This document shows positions 43,714-54,914 of a DNA stretch of 64,000 nucleotides, piece by piece (within the stretch, counting starts at the first letter, position 1; every line of letters begins with the position of its first letter). The position numbers and the translations under genes were made by a program. Source of the DNA: Burkholderiaceae bacterium (GTDB taxonomy: Bacteria; Pseudomonadota; Gammaproteobacteria; Burkholderiales; Burkholderiaceae_C). The stretch is from NCBI GenBank assembly GCA_913776825.1, contig CAJYPV010000010.1, forward strand, positions 170,981 to 234,980. The letters run 5' to 3'. A model generated the notes under the pieces. It had not been told where the DNA came from and did no database searches. It saw only the letters and a program-made list of their open reading frames with translations.

Positions 43714-44574
43714 ATGTATCCCCGTCCTGTCTCACACGTCTTGTTCCTGACGCCGGCGTGCCCGCCCGCCACGTCCGCTGGCCGTCTCGACGGCGCGAAT
43801 CCCCCGCCGTCGGAGCCACGACGCCTCAGCGCTCAGATGGCCCTGACCTGCCCATCCGCTTCCCGTGAGGACGTCCCGGATGCGTCGGCGCGGGGGGACA
43901 TGTCGTGGCCGTCGGCGTCCGGTGCGTTGGCGGATCGACTGCAGGAGTGGGTCCGCGAACCCGGCGCTGAGGGCGAGGATCGCGCTGCGGCGGCCATCCT
44001 GATTGAGCACGCGTGGCGGACCCGGGCGGAATGCCTGCCGCTGTCCACACTCGAACTGAGCTCGCTGCCTGACTTGCCGGGGTGGAACGATCTGAAGATT
44101 CTGGCGCTCAATGGACACGCGATGGCCCATTTCCCGCGGATCGAGGCACCGCAGCTCGAGCTCTTGTACGTGCGCGGCTTTGCCAACAGCCCGATGAAAC
44201 GGTGCGAGTCCTTCGCGCCGTGGGAGGCCCGCATCCAGGCCGGCAAACTTGCCCTCTCAACCGACAGCAATGTCGCAATCCGGTTCAGCCGTGCGCCGAA
44301 TTCAGCCAACCTGTCGGAGTGGGCGAGTCGCGTTCGCCGACAAGCCGACGTGCAGGGAGCGCCTTTGAACCTCTCGTTCGAAAAATGCATTCCGTCATTG
44401 CCGTCGTCGGCACTGCTCGAGTGGCTCTACGCTTCAGCGCCAGGGTCGCCGCTGACGAGGGACCGACGAATCGATGTCAGGCCGGCGTCCAACGTCCCGC
44501 AATGTTCTTCAGCAGCAGGTTCACTGCGGCCAGCTGTCGATTGCGAACCGCCAGCCAAGCGGCCTCGGTCGTGA
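43714..44574 (+). CDS. Orphan leucine-rich-repeat protein resembling the N-terminus of IpaH/SspH effectors
   Basis: Up to 286 residues. Three in-frame ATGs compete (43714, 43837, 43900); the last has a G-run 3-8 bases upstream and begins MSWPSASGALADRLQEWV. A W-x-R-x-P-x-(E)-x-R-x-A helical lead is followed by LSTLELSSLPDLPGW, LKILALNG and LELLYVRG, the order seen in IpaH/SspH/NEL-type secreted effectors before their LRRs. A second short block is LSFEKCIPSLPSSALLEWLY. No NEL ubiquitin-ligase domain is present. The last ~98 bases lie antisense over the end of the efflux-channel gene, so the original C-terminus may be lost. No type III secretion gene is in the window. Assignment is tentative; a chance ORF or a pseudogene remnant is possible. 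Confidence 0.4.
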   Translation: MYPRPVSHVLFLTPACPPATSAGRLDGANPPPSEPRRLSAQMALTCPSASREDVPDASARGDMSWPSASGALADRLQEWVREPGAEGEDRAAAAILIEHAWRTRAECLPLSTLELSSLPDLPGWNDLKILALNGHAMAHFPRIEAPQLELLYVRGFANSPMKRCESFAPWEARIQAGKLALSTDSNVAIRFSRAPNSANLSEWASRVRRQADVQGAPLNLSFEKCIPSLPSSALLEWLYASAPGSPLTRDRRIDVRPASNVPQCSSAAGSLRPAVDCEPPAKRPRS

Positions 44575-45961
44575 TCGCACTGGTCTGCGCGGCGGTCACT
44601 TCCAGGAAGCTGACCGTGCCCGCGCGGTACTGGTCGGTCACCAGTTCCAGATTGCGCTGCGCCGACTCCAGCGCCTGCTGCTGCAGCTCGGCTTCCTGGG
44701 TGAGCCGGTCGGCCAGGACCAGGTTGTCCTCGACTTCCTGAAGCGCCGTCAGCACCGCCTGGCGGTAGGTGGCGGTGGCCTGTTCCGCCGTCGCGCGCGC
44801 TTGAGCGCTGGCCAGCCGCCGGCTGCCGCCATCGAAGATCGATGCCGCCAGCGACGGCCCGATCGACCAGAACAGATTCGGCGCGCTCACCAGGTTCGCC
44901 AGGCTGCTGCTGCGATAGCCCGCGCTGCCTGTCAGGGTGAGCGACGGGAAGAACGCGGCATCCGCCACGCCGATCTGGGCATAGGCCGAGGCCACGCGGC
45001 GCTGCGCCGCCGCGATGTCCGGACGACGCTGCAGCAGGTCGGAGGGCAGCATCACCGGCACCGCCGGCGGCTGTGGCAGTTCCGCCTGTTTCGTCAGCGC
45101 CAGCGCGGAGGGCGGCAAGCCGAGCAGCACGGCGATCGCATGTTCCAACTGGGCGCGGCTGGCCTGGCTCTCCAACAGCTGCGCCTGGGCGGACCGCCAT
45201 TGCGTCTGCGCCTGCAGCACGTCGCTGCGCGCGGCAACGCCGCCTTGATAGCGGGCCTCGGTCAGCGCCACGGAGCGCTCATACGCGGCCACGCTGCGGG
45301 CATAAAGCTGCTCCTGCGCCTCGGCGGTCCGCATCGAGAAATAGGTCTGCGCCAGCGTCGCCTGCGCGGACAAGCGCGCGGCGGCCAGGTCGTCCGCACT
45401 GGCCTGCAGGCTGGCTTGAACGCCTTCGCTGGCCAGGCGCAGCCGGCCCCACAGATCCGCTTCCCAGCTCGCATTCAGCGACAGCGACACGCTGTTGGTC
45501 GGCCCGCGACTGATCGAGCCGCCGCTGACATTGCCATCCGGGCTGGCGCTGCGACTGCCGGACAAGCCCGCCGACAGCGTCGGGAACAGCACCGAGCGGC
45601 TCGCTTCCACGGCCGCTCGGGCCGCTGCCACCTGCGCGATGGCGGCCTTGAGGTTTTCATTGCCGATCACCAGGCGCTCCTGCAGATCGTTCAGCACCGG
45701 ATCGTTGAACAGGGTCCACCACTGGTCCGGCACCTGGGTCGGCGCGGTGTCGGTGGCGGCCTTGCGCCACAGATCGTCCTGCTTGAACGCGACCGGCGCC
45801 GTCACCGGGGCGGGCGGTTCCTGGCGCGTGATCGCGCAGCCGGACATCAGCGCGACCAGTCCCATCGCGATCGCCAGGCTGTGGCGGGCGTGCCGCGAGG
45901 GGATCGAGTCAGGTGCCCGGCGAGCCGCCTGGACGTCAGAACAGAAACGGAAGAAAGACAT
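44477..45961 (-). CDS. RND efflux outer-membrane factor lipoprotein (NodT/OprM family)
   Basis: 494 residues. The lipobox is LMSGC with lipidated C42, after an unusually long n-region; an internal start nearer the lipobox is possible. Two OEP (outer membrane efflux) repeats are present, with DQWWTLFNDPVLNDL and LSLNASWEADLWGRL typical of NodT/OprM trimers. It forms the outer-membrane channel for the permeases encoded upstream, starting 3 bases after their stop. Its 3' end overlaps the LRR orphan on the other strand by 98 bases. Confidence 0.94.
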   Translation of the reverse strand: MSFFRFCSDVQAARRAPDSIPSRHARHSLAIAMGLVALMSGCAITRQEPPAPVTAPVAFKQDDLWRKAATDTAPTQVPDQWWTLFNDPVLNDLQERLVIGNENLKAAIAQVAAARAAVEASRSVLFPTLSAGLSGSRSASPDGNVSGGSISRGPTNSVSLSLNASWEADLWGRLRLASEGVQASLQASADDLAAARLSAQATLAQTYFSMRTAEAQEQLYARSVAAYERSVALTEARYQGGVAARSDVLQAQTQWRSAQAQLLESQASRAQLEHAIAVLLGLPPSALALTKQAELPQPPAVPVMLPSDLLQRRPDIAAAQRRVASAYAQIGVADAAFFPSLTLTGSAGYRSSSLANLVSAPNLFWSIGPSLAASIFDGGSRRLASAQARATAEQATATYRQAVLTALQEVEDNLVLADRLTQEAELQQQALESAQRNLELVTDQYRAGTVSFLEVTAAQTSAITTEAAWLAVRNRQLAAVNLLLKNIAGRWTPA

Positions 45962-45964
45962 GGC

Positions 45965-48900
45965 TCAGCCTTGCGGAGAGTTCATCGGCGCGCCGGGAGT
46001 GCCGGCCGCGTCCGCGGGAAACGGGGTGGACGCCGACGGCGTCAAAGGGCGGCGACGGCGCTGCACGCGTTGGCGCAGCCGCTCCATCAGCACGAAGACC
46101 ACGGGAGTGGTGTAGAGCGTCAGCAACTGGCTCAGGATCAGGCCGCCGACGATCGCGATGCCCAGCGGCTGGCGCAGCTCCGCGCCATCGCCACTGCCCA
46201 GCGCCAGCGGCACCGCGCCGAAGATCGCCGCGAAGGTGGTCATCAGGATGGGCCGCAGCCGCAGCTTGGCCGCGCGGAAGATCGCGGCGCCCGCGCTGAG
46301 CTGCGCATCGGTGCGCTGCCGGGCGATGGCGAAGTCGATCATCATGATCGCGTTCTTCTTCACGATGCCGATCAACAGGATCACGCCGATCAGGGCAATG
46401 ATGGAGAACTCGGTGTTGAACATCATCAGCGCCAGCAGCGCCCCGACGCCGGCCGAAGGCAGCGTCGACAGGATCGTCACCGGATGCACCAGGCTCTCGT
46501 ACAACATGCCCAGCACCAGATAGATCGCGATGACGGCCGCACCGATCAACAGCGGCTGCGACTTCAGCGCGTCCTGGAAGGCATTCGCGGTGCCGGCGAA
46601 GCTGCCGCGCACCGAGACCGGCACGCCCAGTTCCGCCATCGCGTTGTGGATCGCGTCGGTGGCTTGTGACAGCGACACGCCTTCCGGCAGATTGAAGCTG
46701 ATGGTCGAGGCCGGCGCGCCGCCCTGGTGATTGACCGACAGCGGCGTGTTGGTCGTCTCCACCCGCGTGAACGCCGACAACGGCACCTGCGTGCCACCAC
46801 TGCCGATCACATACAGCTTGCTCAGGGTCTCCGGGCCTTGCAGGTACTCGGAGGACAGCTCCATCACCACCCGGTACTGGTTCAGCGGGTTGTAGATCAC
46901 GCCCACCTGGCGCTGGCCGAAGGCATTGTTGAGCGTGGTGTCGATGTTGCTGACGGTCACCCCCAGCCGCGCAGCGGCGTCGCGGTCGATGACCAGCGAG
47001 GTCTGCACGCCCTTGTCCTGCTGGTCGGTGTTGACGTCGGTGAGCTCTGGCAATTGCGACAGGGCGTTGCGCACCCGGGGTTCCCAGGTCCGCAGGTCGT
47101 TCAGGTCATCGGCCTGCAGCGTGAACTGGTATTGCGCATTGGACTGCCGGCCGCCGATCCGGATGTCCTGCACCGGCACCAGGAACAGGTTGGCGCCGGG
47201 CTCGTGCGCCATCTTGTCGCGCAGCCGGTTGACCACGCCATCGGCCGAGATGCGCCGCTCCTTCAGCGGCTTGAGCGTGATGTAGAAATTCGCGGAGTTG
47301 CGCTGGCCGCCGCCGGTGTTGCCGTTGACGTTCTCCACCGCCGGATCGGACAGGATGATCTCCATGAAGCGGTCGACCCGCGCCTTCATCATGTCGAAGG
47401 AACTGCCCTGATCGGCCTGCACGCCGCCGAACAGCACGCCGGTGTCCTGCTGAGGGAAGAAGGTCTTCGGGATCGCCCCGTACAAATGCACATTGAGCGC
47501 GATCACCGCCAGCAGCGACGCGATCGCCACCGGCTGATGGCGCAGCGTCCACATCAGCGAGCGCCGGTAGCCGCGCACCAGCGCCAGGTTGAAACGGTTG
47601 ACGGTGCGGGCGATCCAGCCGGGACGCCGCCGCGTGCCGGGCTCGGGCGCGCGGCGCGGTTTCAGCACCCGCGAGGCCATCATCGGTGTGGTCGTCAGGG
47701 ACACCACCATCGACACCAGGATCGCGGACGACAGCACCACCGCGAACTCGCGGAACAGCCGGCCCACCACCCCGCCCATCAGCAGGATGGGAATGAACAC
47801 CGCCACCAAGGACAGGCTGATCGACACCACGGTGAAGCCGATCTCCCGCGCGCCGCGCAGCGCGGCATCCCGCGGCGTGGCGCCTTGCTCGATGTAGCGG
47901 GTGATGTTCTCCAGCACCACGATCGCGTCGTCGACCACGAAGCCGGTCGCCACCGTCAGCGCCATGGCCGACAGGTTGTCCAGGCTGTAGCCGCACAGAT
48001 ACATCACCCCGAAGGTGCCCGCCAGCGACACCGGCACCGCCACCGCCGGCAGCAGCGTGGCTCGCCAGCTGCGCAGGAACAGCAGCACCACCAGGATCAC
48101 CAGGCCGACGGCGATGGCCATGGCGCGCTCCACTTCCTCCAGGGAGGCGCGGATGGTGGGGGTGCGGTCGCTGATGACCTTCAGATCGATCGCGGACGGC
48201 ACCGATGCCTGCAGCCGCGGCAGGATCTCGCGGATGCGGGCGACGGTCTCGATGATGTTGGCGCCGGGCTCCTTTTGGATGAAGAGCAGCACGGCGGGCT
48301 GGCCGTTGGACGCGCCGTAATTGCGCACGTCCTGGACCGAGTCGACCACCTGCGCCACATCCCGCAGGCGCAGCGCGGCACCGTCGCGGTAGCTCAGCAC
48401 CACGGGCGCATAGTCGGCGGCGGTGCGGGCCTGATCGTTGGCGCCGATCTGCCAATACCGACCGGCTTGCTCCACCGAGCCCTTGGGCCGGTTGGCATTG
48501 GTGTTGGTGATGGCCTGACGGACCGTGTCCAGCGCGATGCCGTTGGCGGCGAGCTTGTCCGGATTCAAGGCGACCCGCACCGCCGGCAACGCGCCGCCGC
48601 CCACATTGACCTGCCCCACGCCGCTGACTTGCGCCAGCCGCTGCGCCAGCACGGTGGAGGCGGCGTCATACATCTGGCCGCGGGTCAGCGTCTGCGAGGT
48701 CAGCGCCAGGATCATGATCGGCGCGTCGGCCGGATTCACCTTGCGATAGGTCGGGTTGCTCGGCATGCCGCTGGGCAGCAGGGTGCGCGCCGCATTGATG
48801 GCGGCCTGCACATCCCGCGCAGCGCCGTTGATGTCGCGGCTCAGGTCGAACTGCAGCGTCACGCTCGACGATCCCTGCGAGGAGCGCGAGGTGATCTCGG

Positions 48901-49132
48901 TCACGCCGGCGATGCTGCCCAGCGCGCGCTCCAGCGGCGTGGCCACGGTGGCGGCCATCGTGTCCGGGCTGGCGCCGGGCAGGGATGCCGAGACCGAGAT
49001 GGTCGGGAAGTCCACCTGCGGCAGGGGCGCGATCGGCAGCAGGCGATAGCCGAGCAGACCGGCCAGCGCGATGCCCAGCGTGATCAGCGTGGTGGCGACC
49101 GGCCGGTGGATGAAGGGCGCGGAGATGTTCAT
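45965..49132 (-). CDS. mdtC: RND multidrug efflux permease, MdtC-type
   Basis: 1055 residues. It starts [20 protein letters not shown], the HAE1 RND beginning. The proton-relay pair DD is in [16 protein letters not shown] and the conserved lysine helix follows in [15 protein letters not shown]. Twelve membrane helices and two large periplasmic loops are expected. It overlaps the upstream permease gene by 4 bases. Two non-identical permeases in one operon is the MdtBC/MuxBC arrangement, where a B2C-type heterotrimer exports bile salts, novobiocin-type drugs and similar compounds. Actual substrates are unknown here. Confidence 0.93.
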   Translation of the reverse strand: MNISAPFIHRPVATTLITLGIALAGLLGYRLLPIAPLPQVDFPTISVSASLPGASPDTMAATVATPLERALGSIAGVTEITSRSSQGSSSVTLQFDLSRDINGAARDVQAAINAARTLLPSGMPSNPTYRKVNPADAPIMILALTSQTLTRGQMYDAASTVLAQRLAQVSGVGQVNVGGGALPAVRVALNPDKLAANGIALDTVRQAITNTNANRPKGSVEQAGRYWQIGANDQARTAADYAPVVLSYRDGAALRLRDVAQVVDSVQDVRNYGASNGQPAVLLFIQKEPGANIIETVARIREILPRLQASVPSAIDLKVISDRTPTIRASLEEVERAMAIAVGLVILVVLLFLRSWRATLLPAVAVPVSLAGTFGVMYLCGYSLDNLSAMALTVATGFVVDDAIVVLENITRYIEQGATPRDAALRGAREIGFTVVSISLSLVAVFIPILLMGGVVGRLFREFAVVLSSAILVSMVVSLTTTPMMASRVLKPRRAPEPGTRRRPGWIARTVNRFNLALVRGYRRSLMWTLRHQPVAIASLLAVIALNVHLYGAIPKTFFPQQDTGVLFGGVQADQGSSFDMMKARVDRFMEIILSDPAVENVNGNTGGGQRNSANFYITLKPLKERRISADGVVNRLRDKMAHEPGANLFLVPVQDIRIGGRQSNAQYQFTLQADDLNDLRTWEPRVRNALSQLPELTDVNTDQQDKGVQTSLVIDRDAAARLGVTVSNIDTTLNNAFGQRQVGVIYNPLNQYRVVMELSSEYLQGPETLSKLYVIGSGGTQVPLSAFTRVETTNTPLSVNHQGGAPASTISFNLPEGVSLSQATDAIHNAMAELGVPVSVRGSFAGTANAFQDALKSQPLLIGAAVIAIYLVLGMLYESLVHPVTILSTLPSAGVGALLALMMFNTEFSIIALIGVILLIGIVKKNAIMMIDFAIARQRTDAQLSAGAAIFRAAKLRLRPILMTTFAAIFGAVPLALGSGDGAELRQPLGIAIVGGLILSQLLTLYTTPVVFVLMERLRQRVQRRRRPLTPSASTPFPADAAGTPGAPMNSPQG

Positions 49133-52100
49133 GGGCGCCCCGGCAGATCCGATGCCTTCGGCAGATCGGTGCCCTCACCGCGGTGATCGCCGCGCTCGTC
49201 GCCCGCTCGTTCCTGCGCGCTGCGCCGCTGGGCGCGCTCACGCCAGCGCTGCGACAGCCGCGCGAAGCCGAGGTAGATGACCGGCGTGGTGAAGAGCGTC
49301 AGCAACTGGCTCACGATCAGGCCGCCCACCATGGTCACGCCCAGCGGATGGCGCAGTTCGTGACCGACGCCGGTGCCCAGCATCAGCGGCAGGGCGCCGA
49401 GCAGCGCAGCCATCGTCGTCATCAGGATCGGGCGGAAGCGCAGCAGGCTGGCCTGATGGATCGCTTCGCGCGGGGCCAGGCCTTGCTCGCGTTCGGCTTC
49501 CAGGGCGAAGTCGATCATCATGATCGCGTTCTTCTTCACGATGCCGATCAGCAGCACGATACCGATGATCGCGATGATGCCCAGATCCAGCCCGCCCACC
49601 AGCAGCGCCAGCAGCGCGCCCACGCCGGCCGAGGGCAGCGTCGACAGGATCGTCACCGGATGGATGTAGCTCTCATAGAGCACGCCCAGCACGATGTACA
49701 TCGTCACCACCGCGGCCAGGATCAGGAACAGCGTGCTCGACAGCGAATTGCCGAAAGCCTGCGCCGCGCCCTGGAAGCTGGTCTCCACGCTGGCCGGCAG
49801 ATCCAGCCGGGCCTGCGCGGCCTTGATCGCGTCCACCGCGTCGCCGAGCGCCACGCCGGGCGGCAGGTTGAAGGAAATCGTGGCGGCGGGGAACTGAGCC
49901 ACATGGTTGATGGCCAGGGCGGTGGGCCGTTCGGTGAACTCGGCCACCGAGCTCAGCGGCACCTGGACCGTGGTCGTGCTGCTGGTGCCGTTGGCATTGG
50001 TGGTCGTGGTGCTGCCGGGCACATACAAGCCTTCGAGCGCGCGAGGTCCGGTGCGGAATTCCGGCCCCGCTTCCAGCACCACGCGGTATTGGCTGGACTG
50101 GGTGTAGATCGTCGAGATCAGCCGCTGGCCGAAGGCGTTGTAGAGCGCGGTATCGATCGCGGCCACCGTCACGCCCAGCCGGCCGGCGGCTTCGCGATCG
50201 ATCTGCACCCAGGCCTGCAGGCCCTCGTTCTGCAGGTCGCTGGCCACATCGGTGAGCTGCGGCAGCGTGCGCAGGCTCGCCATCAACGCGTCATTGGCCT
50301 GAGCCAGATCCTTGGCATCCGGCGAACTGAGCAGGAATTGATACTGGGTCTTGGAGACGCGGTCCTCGATCGTCAGATCCTGCACCGGCTGCATGTAGGC
50401 GGTGATGCCCGGCACGCGGCGGTTGGCGTCGGTCAGACGCGCGATGATCTCGGTCGCCGAGCTGTGGCGCTGGGCGAAGGGCTTGAGCGTGATCTGCATC
50501 CGGCCGGTGTTGAGCGAGGCATTCGCGCCATCGACCCCGATGAACGAGGCGATGTGGTCCACATCGGGATCCTGCAGGAAGGCCGCGGCGAGTTGCCGCT
50601 GGCGCTCGCCCATGGCGTCGAACGAGGTGCTCTGCGTGGCTTCGGTGATCACCTGCACCAGGCCGGTGTCCTGCACCGGGAAGAAGCCCTTGGGCACGAA
50701 CACGTAGAGCAGAGCGGTCAGGCCCAGCGTGGCCGCGAAGCCCAGCAGCGTCAGGGCGGGACGGTCCAGCACCCAGTCCAGACCGCGGCCGTAGGCCTGG
50801 ATCATCCGGTCGAATCGGTCGCCGAACCACTGTCCCAGCCGTGTGTGCGATTGCTCCACTTCCGGCTTCAGCAGCCGGGCGCTCATCATCGGCGTGAGGG
50901 TCAGCGAGACGAAGGCGGAAATCAGGATGGCCACCGCCAGGGTGATCGCGAACTCATGGAACAGGCGGCCCACCACATCGCCCATGAAGAGCAGCGGGAT
51001 CAGCACCGCGATCAGCGAGACCGTCAGCGAGATGATGGTGAAGCCGATCTGCTTGGAGCCCTTGAAAGCCGCTTCCATCGGCGAATCGCCTTCTTCGACA
51101 TAGCGGGCGATGTTTTCGATCATCACGATCGCGTCGTCCACCACGAAGCCGGTGGAGATGGTCAGCGCCATCAGCGTCAGGTTGTTGATCGAGAAGCCCG
51201 CCAGATACATCACCCCGAAAGTGCCGACCAGCGACAGCGGCACCGCCACGCTCGGAATCAGCGTGGCCCGCGCACTGCGCAGGAAGACGAAGATCACCGC
51301 CACCACCAGCGCGATCGCCAGCAGCAGCTCCAGCTGGGTGTCGTCGACCGAGGCGCGGATGGTGGTGGTGCGGTCCGCCAGCACCTTCACATCCACCGAG
51401 GCCGGCAGCGTGGCCTGCAGCTGAGGCAGCAGGGCCTGGACCCGGTTGACCGTCTGGATGACGTTCGCCCCCGGCTGACGCTGGACATTCAGGATCACGC
51501 CCGGCGTGGTGTCGGCCCAGGCAGCCAGACGCAGGTTCTCGGCGTCATCGACGATCTCGGCCACATCGCGCAGCCGCAGCGGATTGCCATTGCGCCAGGC
51601 AATGATCAGGTTCTGATATTCGGCCGCGGACTTGAGCTGATCATTCGCATCGATCGTGGACGCGCGCTGCGAGCCGTCGAAACTGCCCTTGGCCTGATTC
51701 ACATTCGCGGCGGCGATGGCGCTGCGCACATCGTCCAGCGACAGGCCCAGCGCCGCGAGCGTGCGCGGATTGGCCTGGATGCGCACGGCCGGGCGTCGTC
51801 CGCCAGCGATGCTCACCAGGCCCACGCCTTCCACCTGTGACAGCTTGGGCGCGAGCCGGTTTTCCACCAGGTCATGCACCTTGATCACCGGCAGGGAGGG
51901 CGAGGTGATCGCGATCGTCAGCACCGGCGCATCGGCGGGATTCACCTTGCTGTAGACCGGCGGCATCGGCAGATCGCCGGGCAGCAGGTTGGAGCCGGCG
52001 TTGATTGCCGCCTGGACCTCCTGTTCCGCGACATCCAGCGACAGGCCCAGCGAGAAGCGCAAGGTGATGACCGAGGCGCCGCCGGAGCTGCTGGAGGTCA

Positions 52101-52338
52101 TCTGGCTGAGGCCGGGCATCTGCCCGAACTGGCGCTCCAGCGGCGCGGTGACGGTGGTGGAGATGACGTCCGGGCTCGCGCCCGGGTAGAGCGTCGTGAC
52201 CTGGATCGTGGGGTAATCGACCTCGGGCAGCGCGGACAGCGGCAACAGCCGGTAGGCCATCAGGCCGGCCAGCAGGATCGCCAGCATCAGCAGCGAGGTC
52301 GCGACCGGGCGCTCGATGAAGGGGCGGGACGGGTTCAT
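49129..52338 (-). CDS. mdtB: RND multidrug efflux permease, MdtB-type
   Basis: 1069 residues. It starts [20 protein letters not shown]. The proton-relay DD is in [16 protein letters not shown] and the lysine helix is [15 protein letters not shown]. The C-terminus extends about 35 residues beyond the last helix and is charged ([14 protein letters not shown]). It precedes the MdtC-type gene with a 4-base overlap and follows the adaptor gene by 16 bases. Confidence 0.93.
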   Translation of the reverse strand: MNPSRPFIERPVATSLLMLAILLAGLMAYRLLPLSALPEVDYPTIQVTTLYPGASPDVISTTVTAPLERQFGQMPGLSQMTSSSSGGASVITLRFSLGLSLDVAEQEVQAAINAGSNLLPGDLPMPPVYSKVNPADAPVLTIAITSPSLPVIKVHDLVENRLAPKLSQVEGVGLVSIAGGRRPAVRIQANPRTLAALGLSLDDVRSAIAAANVNQAKGSFDGSQRASTIDANDQLKSAAEYQNLIIAWRNGNPLRLRDVAEIVDDAENLRLAAWADTTPGVILNVQRQPGANVIQTVNRVQALLPQLQATLPASVDVKVLADRTTTIRASVDDTQLELLLAIALVVAVIFVFLRSARATLIPSVAVPLSLVGTFGVMYLAGFSINNLTLMALTISTGFVVDDAIVMIENIARYVEEGDSPMEAAFKGSKQIGFTIISLTVSLIAVLIPLLFMGDVVGRLFHEFAITLAVAILISAFVSLTLTPMMSARLLKPEVEQSHTRLGQWFGDRFDRMIQAYGRGLDWVLDRPALTLLGFAATLGLTALLYVFVPKGFFPVQDTGLVQVITEATQSTSFDAMGERQRQLAAAFLQDPDVDHIASFIGVDGANASLNTGRMQITLKPFAQRHSSATEIIARLTDANRRVPGITAYMQPVQDLTIEDRVSKTQYQFLLSSPDAKDLAQANDALMASLRTLPQLTDVASDLQNEGLQAWVQIDREAAGRLGVTVAAIDTALYNAFGQRLISTIYTQSSQYRVVLEAGPEFRTGPRALEGLYVPGSTTTTNANGTSSTTTVQVPLSSVAEFTERPTALAINHVAQFPAATISFNLPPGVALGDAVDAIKAAQARLDLPASVETSFQGAAQAFGNSLSSTLFLILAAVVTMYIVLGVLYESYIHPVTILSTLPSAGVGALLALLVGGLDLGIIAIIGIVLLIGIVKKNAIMMIDFALEAEREQGLAPREAIHQASLLRFRPILMTTMAALLGALPLMLGTGVGHELRHPLGVTMVGGLIVSQLLTLFTTPVIYLGFARLSQRWRERAQRRSAQERAGDERGDHRGEGTDLPKASDLPGRP

Positions 52339-52354
52339 GGCCTGAGGTCCCGCT

Positions 52355-54013
52355 TCACTGCGCGTTGTCCGAGGGGGCCTGACGTTTGGCGCGCTCGGCG
52401 CGGCGCTCGGCGATCCAGGCCTCGCGCTCGGCGGGGCTCATCGTCATCACCTTGTCTTGCAGCTCCGGCGGCAGGCGGTCCAGCCAGGCGGGACGGCCAC
52501 CGTCGCCCGACGCACTGCCCGCTGCGGCTTGATGGCCGGCACCGGCCGGAGCGCCAGAGGCGGGCCGCATCGACGCATCGGCCGGGCTGCCCGCGCGCGG
52601 AGCCGAGCCCATGCCGACCGCGCCGGAGGCACCGCCGCCGGGGGCGCTCGCGCCTCGGCCACGGCGACCGGCCGGCGCATTGGCGCCCGCGCGCTGCTTC
52701 GGATCGGCGGCGATGACCTCGACCTTGGCGCCCTCGCGCAGGCGGTCCACGCCGTCGATCACCACCCGCTCGCCGGCGTTCACCGGTCCGGTGATGGCCA
52801 TCCAGTCGCCATCGACCGGGCCCGGCGTGACCACCCGGGTCATGACGCTGTTGTCGTCCTTCACCACGTACACATAGAAGCCCTGGGCGCCGCGCAGCAC
52901 GGCGGCGGCGGGTACCGAGAGCTGCTGCGCCAGGGTCGCCAACTGCAGGCGCACGCTCACCGACTGATTCGGGAACAGCGCGTCATCGTCATTGGGGAAC
53001 AGCGCCTTCAGCTTGATGGTGTCGGTGCTGACGTCGATCGCGTTGTCGGTGGTGGCGACCTTGCCGGTGGCCAGCCGGGTCTTGCCATCCCGGCTCCAGG
53101 CTTCGACCGTCATCGGTGCGTTGTTTCGCAGGGAGGTGGTGACCTGCGGCAACAGGGCGGACGGCACGGCGAAGGTCAGCGCGATCGGCCGGGTCTGGGT
53201 GATCGACACCACGCCATTGGCGTCACCCGTCTGCACCACGTTGCCGATGTCGACCTGCTTCAGACCGACGCGGCCGCTGATCGGCGCGATGACCCGGCTG
53301 TAGGTCAGCTGCAGGCGGGCGCTGTCGACGCTGGCCTGATCGGCCTTCACCGTGCCTTCGAGTTGCCGCACCAGCGCTTCCTGGGTGTCCAGCTGCTGAC
53401 GGGCGACCGCATCCTTGGCGACCAGATCCTTGTAGCGGGCCAGGTCGATGCGGGCGTTGTCGAGCGTGGCCTTGTCCCGGGCCAACTGACCTTCGGCCTG
53501 ACCCAGCGTCGCCTGAAAGGCCCGCGGATCGATCTGCGCCAGGGGCTGACCCGCTTTGACCTGCTGACCCTCCTTGAAATGGATCGCTTGCAGCACGCCG
53601 CTGACCTGCGCGCGCACCACGGCCGTGTTGGACGCGCTGATGGTGCCGATGGCGGAAGCGGTCTGGCGGATGTCCTGCAGCCGGGCGGGCGCGACGGACA
53701 CCGGCTGGACGCGATTCGCAAAGCGCCGATTGGCGCCAGCGCCGGCCCCGCCCGGCCCACCCGCGCCGCCTGGCCCGCTGGCCGGTCCTGCGGTCCGTGC
53801 GGCGTCAGCGCCGGCACCCTCAGCGGCCTGACGGCTCTTCCACCACCACACACCACCACCGACGGCAGCCAACAGCACCAGCGCGATGAGCCAGGTGGCA
53901 GCCTTGCCGGACTGTCGGGATCGCGGATACGAAGACGCGTGGGAAAGGGCGCGAGCGGCGCGGGAAACTGCGGTGGTGGCCGTCGGGCGGAAAATCATCT
54001 TGTTCGTGTTCAT
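52355..54013 (-). CDS. mdtA: RND membrane-fusion (adaptor) protein, MdtA-type
   Basis: 552 residues from ATG 54013 ([10 protein letters not shown]); an ATG at 54043 or 53998 is also possible and none has a strong ribosome-binding site. One membrane anchor lies at about 38-60. A Gly/Ala-rich linker follows, then the lipoyl/hairpin/barrel domains ([32 protein letters not shown] in part; [20 protein letters not shown]). The C-terminal ~130 residues are atypical: a low-complexity Gly/Ala/Pro segment and an acidic-basic helix ([24 protein letters not shown]). That tail is longer than in E. coli MdtA. Confidence 0.92.
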   Translation of the reverse strand: MNTNKMIFRPTATTAVSRAARALSHASSYPRSRQSGKAATWLIALVLLAAVGGGVWWWKSRQAAEGAGADAARTAGPASGPGGAGGPGGAGAGANRRFANRVQPVSVAPARLQDIRQTASAIGTISASNTAVVRAQVSGVLQAIHFKEGQQVKAGQPLAQIDPRAFQATLGQAEGQLARDKATLDNARIDLARYKDLVAKDAVARQQLDTQEALVRQLEGTVKADQASVDSARLQLTYSRVIAPISGRVGLKQVDIGNVVQTGDANGVVSITQTRPIALTFAVPSALLPQVTTSLRNNAPMTVEAWSRDGKTRLATGKVATTDNAIDVSTDTIKLKALFPNDDDALFPNQSVSVRLQLATLAQQLSVPAAAVLRGAQGFYVYVVKDDNSVMTRVVTPGPVDGDWMAITGPVNAGERVVIDGVDRLREGAKVEVIAADPKQRAGANAPAGRRGRGASAPGGGASGAVGMGSAPRAGSPADASMRPASGAPAGAGHQAAAGSASGDGGRPAWLDRLPPELQDKVMTMSPAEREAWIAERRAERAKRQAPSDNAQ

Positions 54014-54326
54014 GCGGGACAGGCGGGTGAATCCGGGGGCCAACCGTCGATCCGCGCCAGGTCGATGCCATGGCGCGCGGGTCGAGGACCGGGGACTTCA
54101 GCGAAACAGGCCGGGCAGGATGGCGAAGACCCCTCGAGACGGCAGGGGAGCGGGCCGGGCTGGGCCATGTCGACACCCTAGTATCGGGTGGCGGCTCGGC
54201 CGTGTCGCCCAGGAAAAGAATCGCAAAGCAGGGCAATTGGCGGGCGAGGGCGGGGGGCGGGTGGGCGGTCGGCGACCGCGCGTCTGGTGGCGAATTGCGG
54301 CGGGCTGTCTGCGACGTTGGGCGCGA
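54014..54326. other. Upstream region of the efflux operon, no gene seen
   Basis: On the minus strand a GATACT that could be a -10 occurs near 54179-54184, but no good -35 sits at the right distance. No regulator gene adjoins the operon, so its control cannot be inferred. No ORF with coding character was found. Confidence 0.35.
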
Positions 54327-54781
54327 CACCGGGAGAACCGGCAGCCCTGATCGCTCAGACACATTCGCTCTCAGAGCTGCCGGTCCTCCCGGTGCGGGGA
54401 AGTGAGCGGTGCGGTGATGCGGTGATGCGGCGATGTGGCTGGTCGTGGACCGTTGCTCGCTTGGTCGGGAGTCGGGGTCTTCTCAGGTCGCTTCGTGCGA
54501 CGTTGGGCGCGACACCGGGAGAACCGGCAGCCCTGATCGCTCAGACACATTCGCTCTCAGAGCTGCCGGCCCTCCCGGTGCGAGGCAGTGAGCGGTGCGG
54601 CGATGCAGTGATGCGGCGATGTGGCGATGCGGCGATGTGGATGGTCGTGACCGTTGCTCGCTTGGTCGGGCGTTGGGGTCTTCTCAGGTCGCTTCGTGCG
54701 GCGTTCGGCGCGACACCGGGAGAACCGGCAGCCCCGATCGCTCAGACACATTCGTTCTCAGAGCTGCCGGTCCTCCCGGTG
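54327..54781. repeat. Three copies of a palindromic repeat (186- and 201-bp spacing)
   Basis: Each copy contains a 68-base imperfect palindrome, CACCGGGAG-aa-CCGGCAGC ... GCTGCCGG-nn-CTCCCGGTG. The copies lie at 54327-54394, 54513-54580 and 54714-54781. The DNA between copies is also repeated (GTTGCTCGCTTGGTCGGG, GGGGTCTTCTCAGGTCGCTT). It holds a variable 9-bp minisatellite (GCGGTGATG-like) whose copy number explains the 186 versus 201 spacing. Third-copy substitutions include CTCTC to TTCTC in the loop. No transposase or RAYT gene is in the window. Confidence 0.93.
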
Positions 54782-54874
54782 CGAGGCAGTGAGCGCTGCG
54801 GCGAAGGGCGCTGCAGAGAGGTGAAGTGAGGTGAATTGGTCGTGGTGGCCAGGCGGGCGCGGGCACCATGCAAA

Positions 54875-54894
54875 AGGCCGCCGAACGGCGGCCT
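54875..54894 (-). terminator. Rho-independent terminator of the TlpA-like gene
   Basis: On the minus strand AGGCCGCC/GGCGGCCT (8 bp, 4-base loop) followed by TTTT, 20 bases after the stop at 54915. Confidence 0.85.
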
Positions 54895-54914
54895 GGAGGC
54901 AGAGGTGGGAGCGT

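Noticed and set aside
44474..51840. Long plus-strand ORFs (731, 819 and 885 codons) opposite the efflux operon
   Set aside because: They mirror the efflux genes, are full of His/Arg/Gln/Asp/Gly, and lack start signals and domains. The minus-strand genes have full RND motifs.
54327..54781. CRISPR or insertion sequence
   Set aside because: The repeats are long, palindromic and share their intervening DNA. No transposase or cas gene is present.
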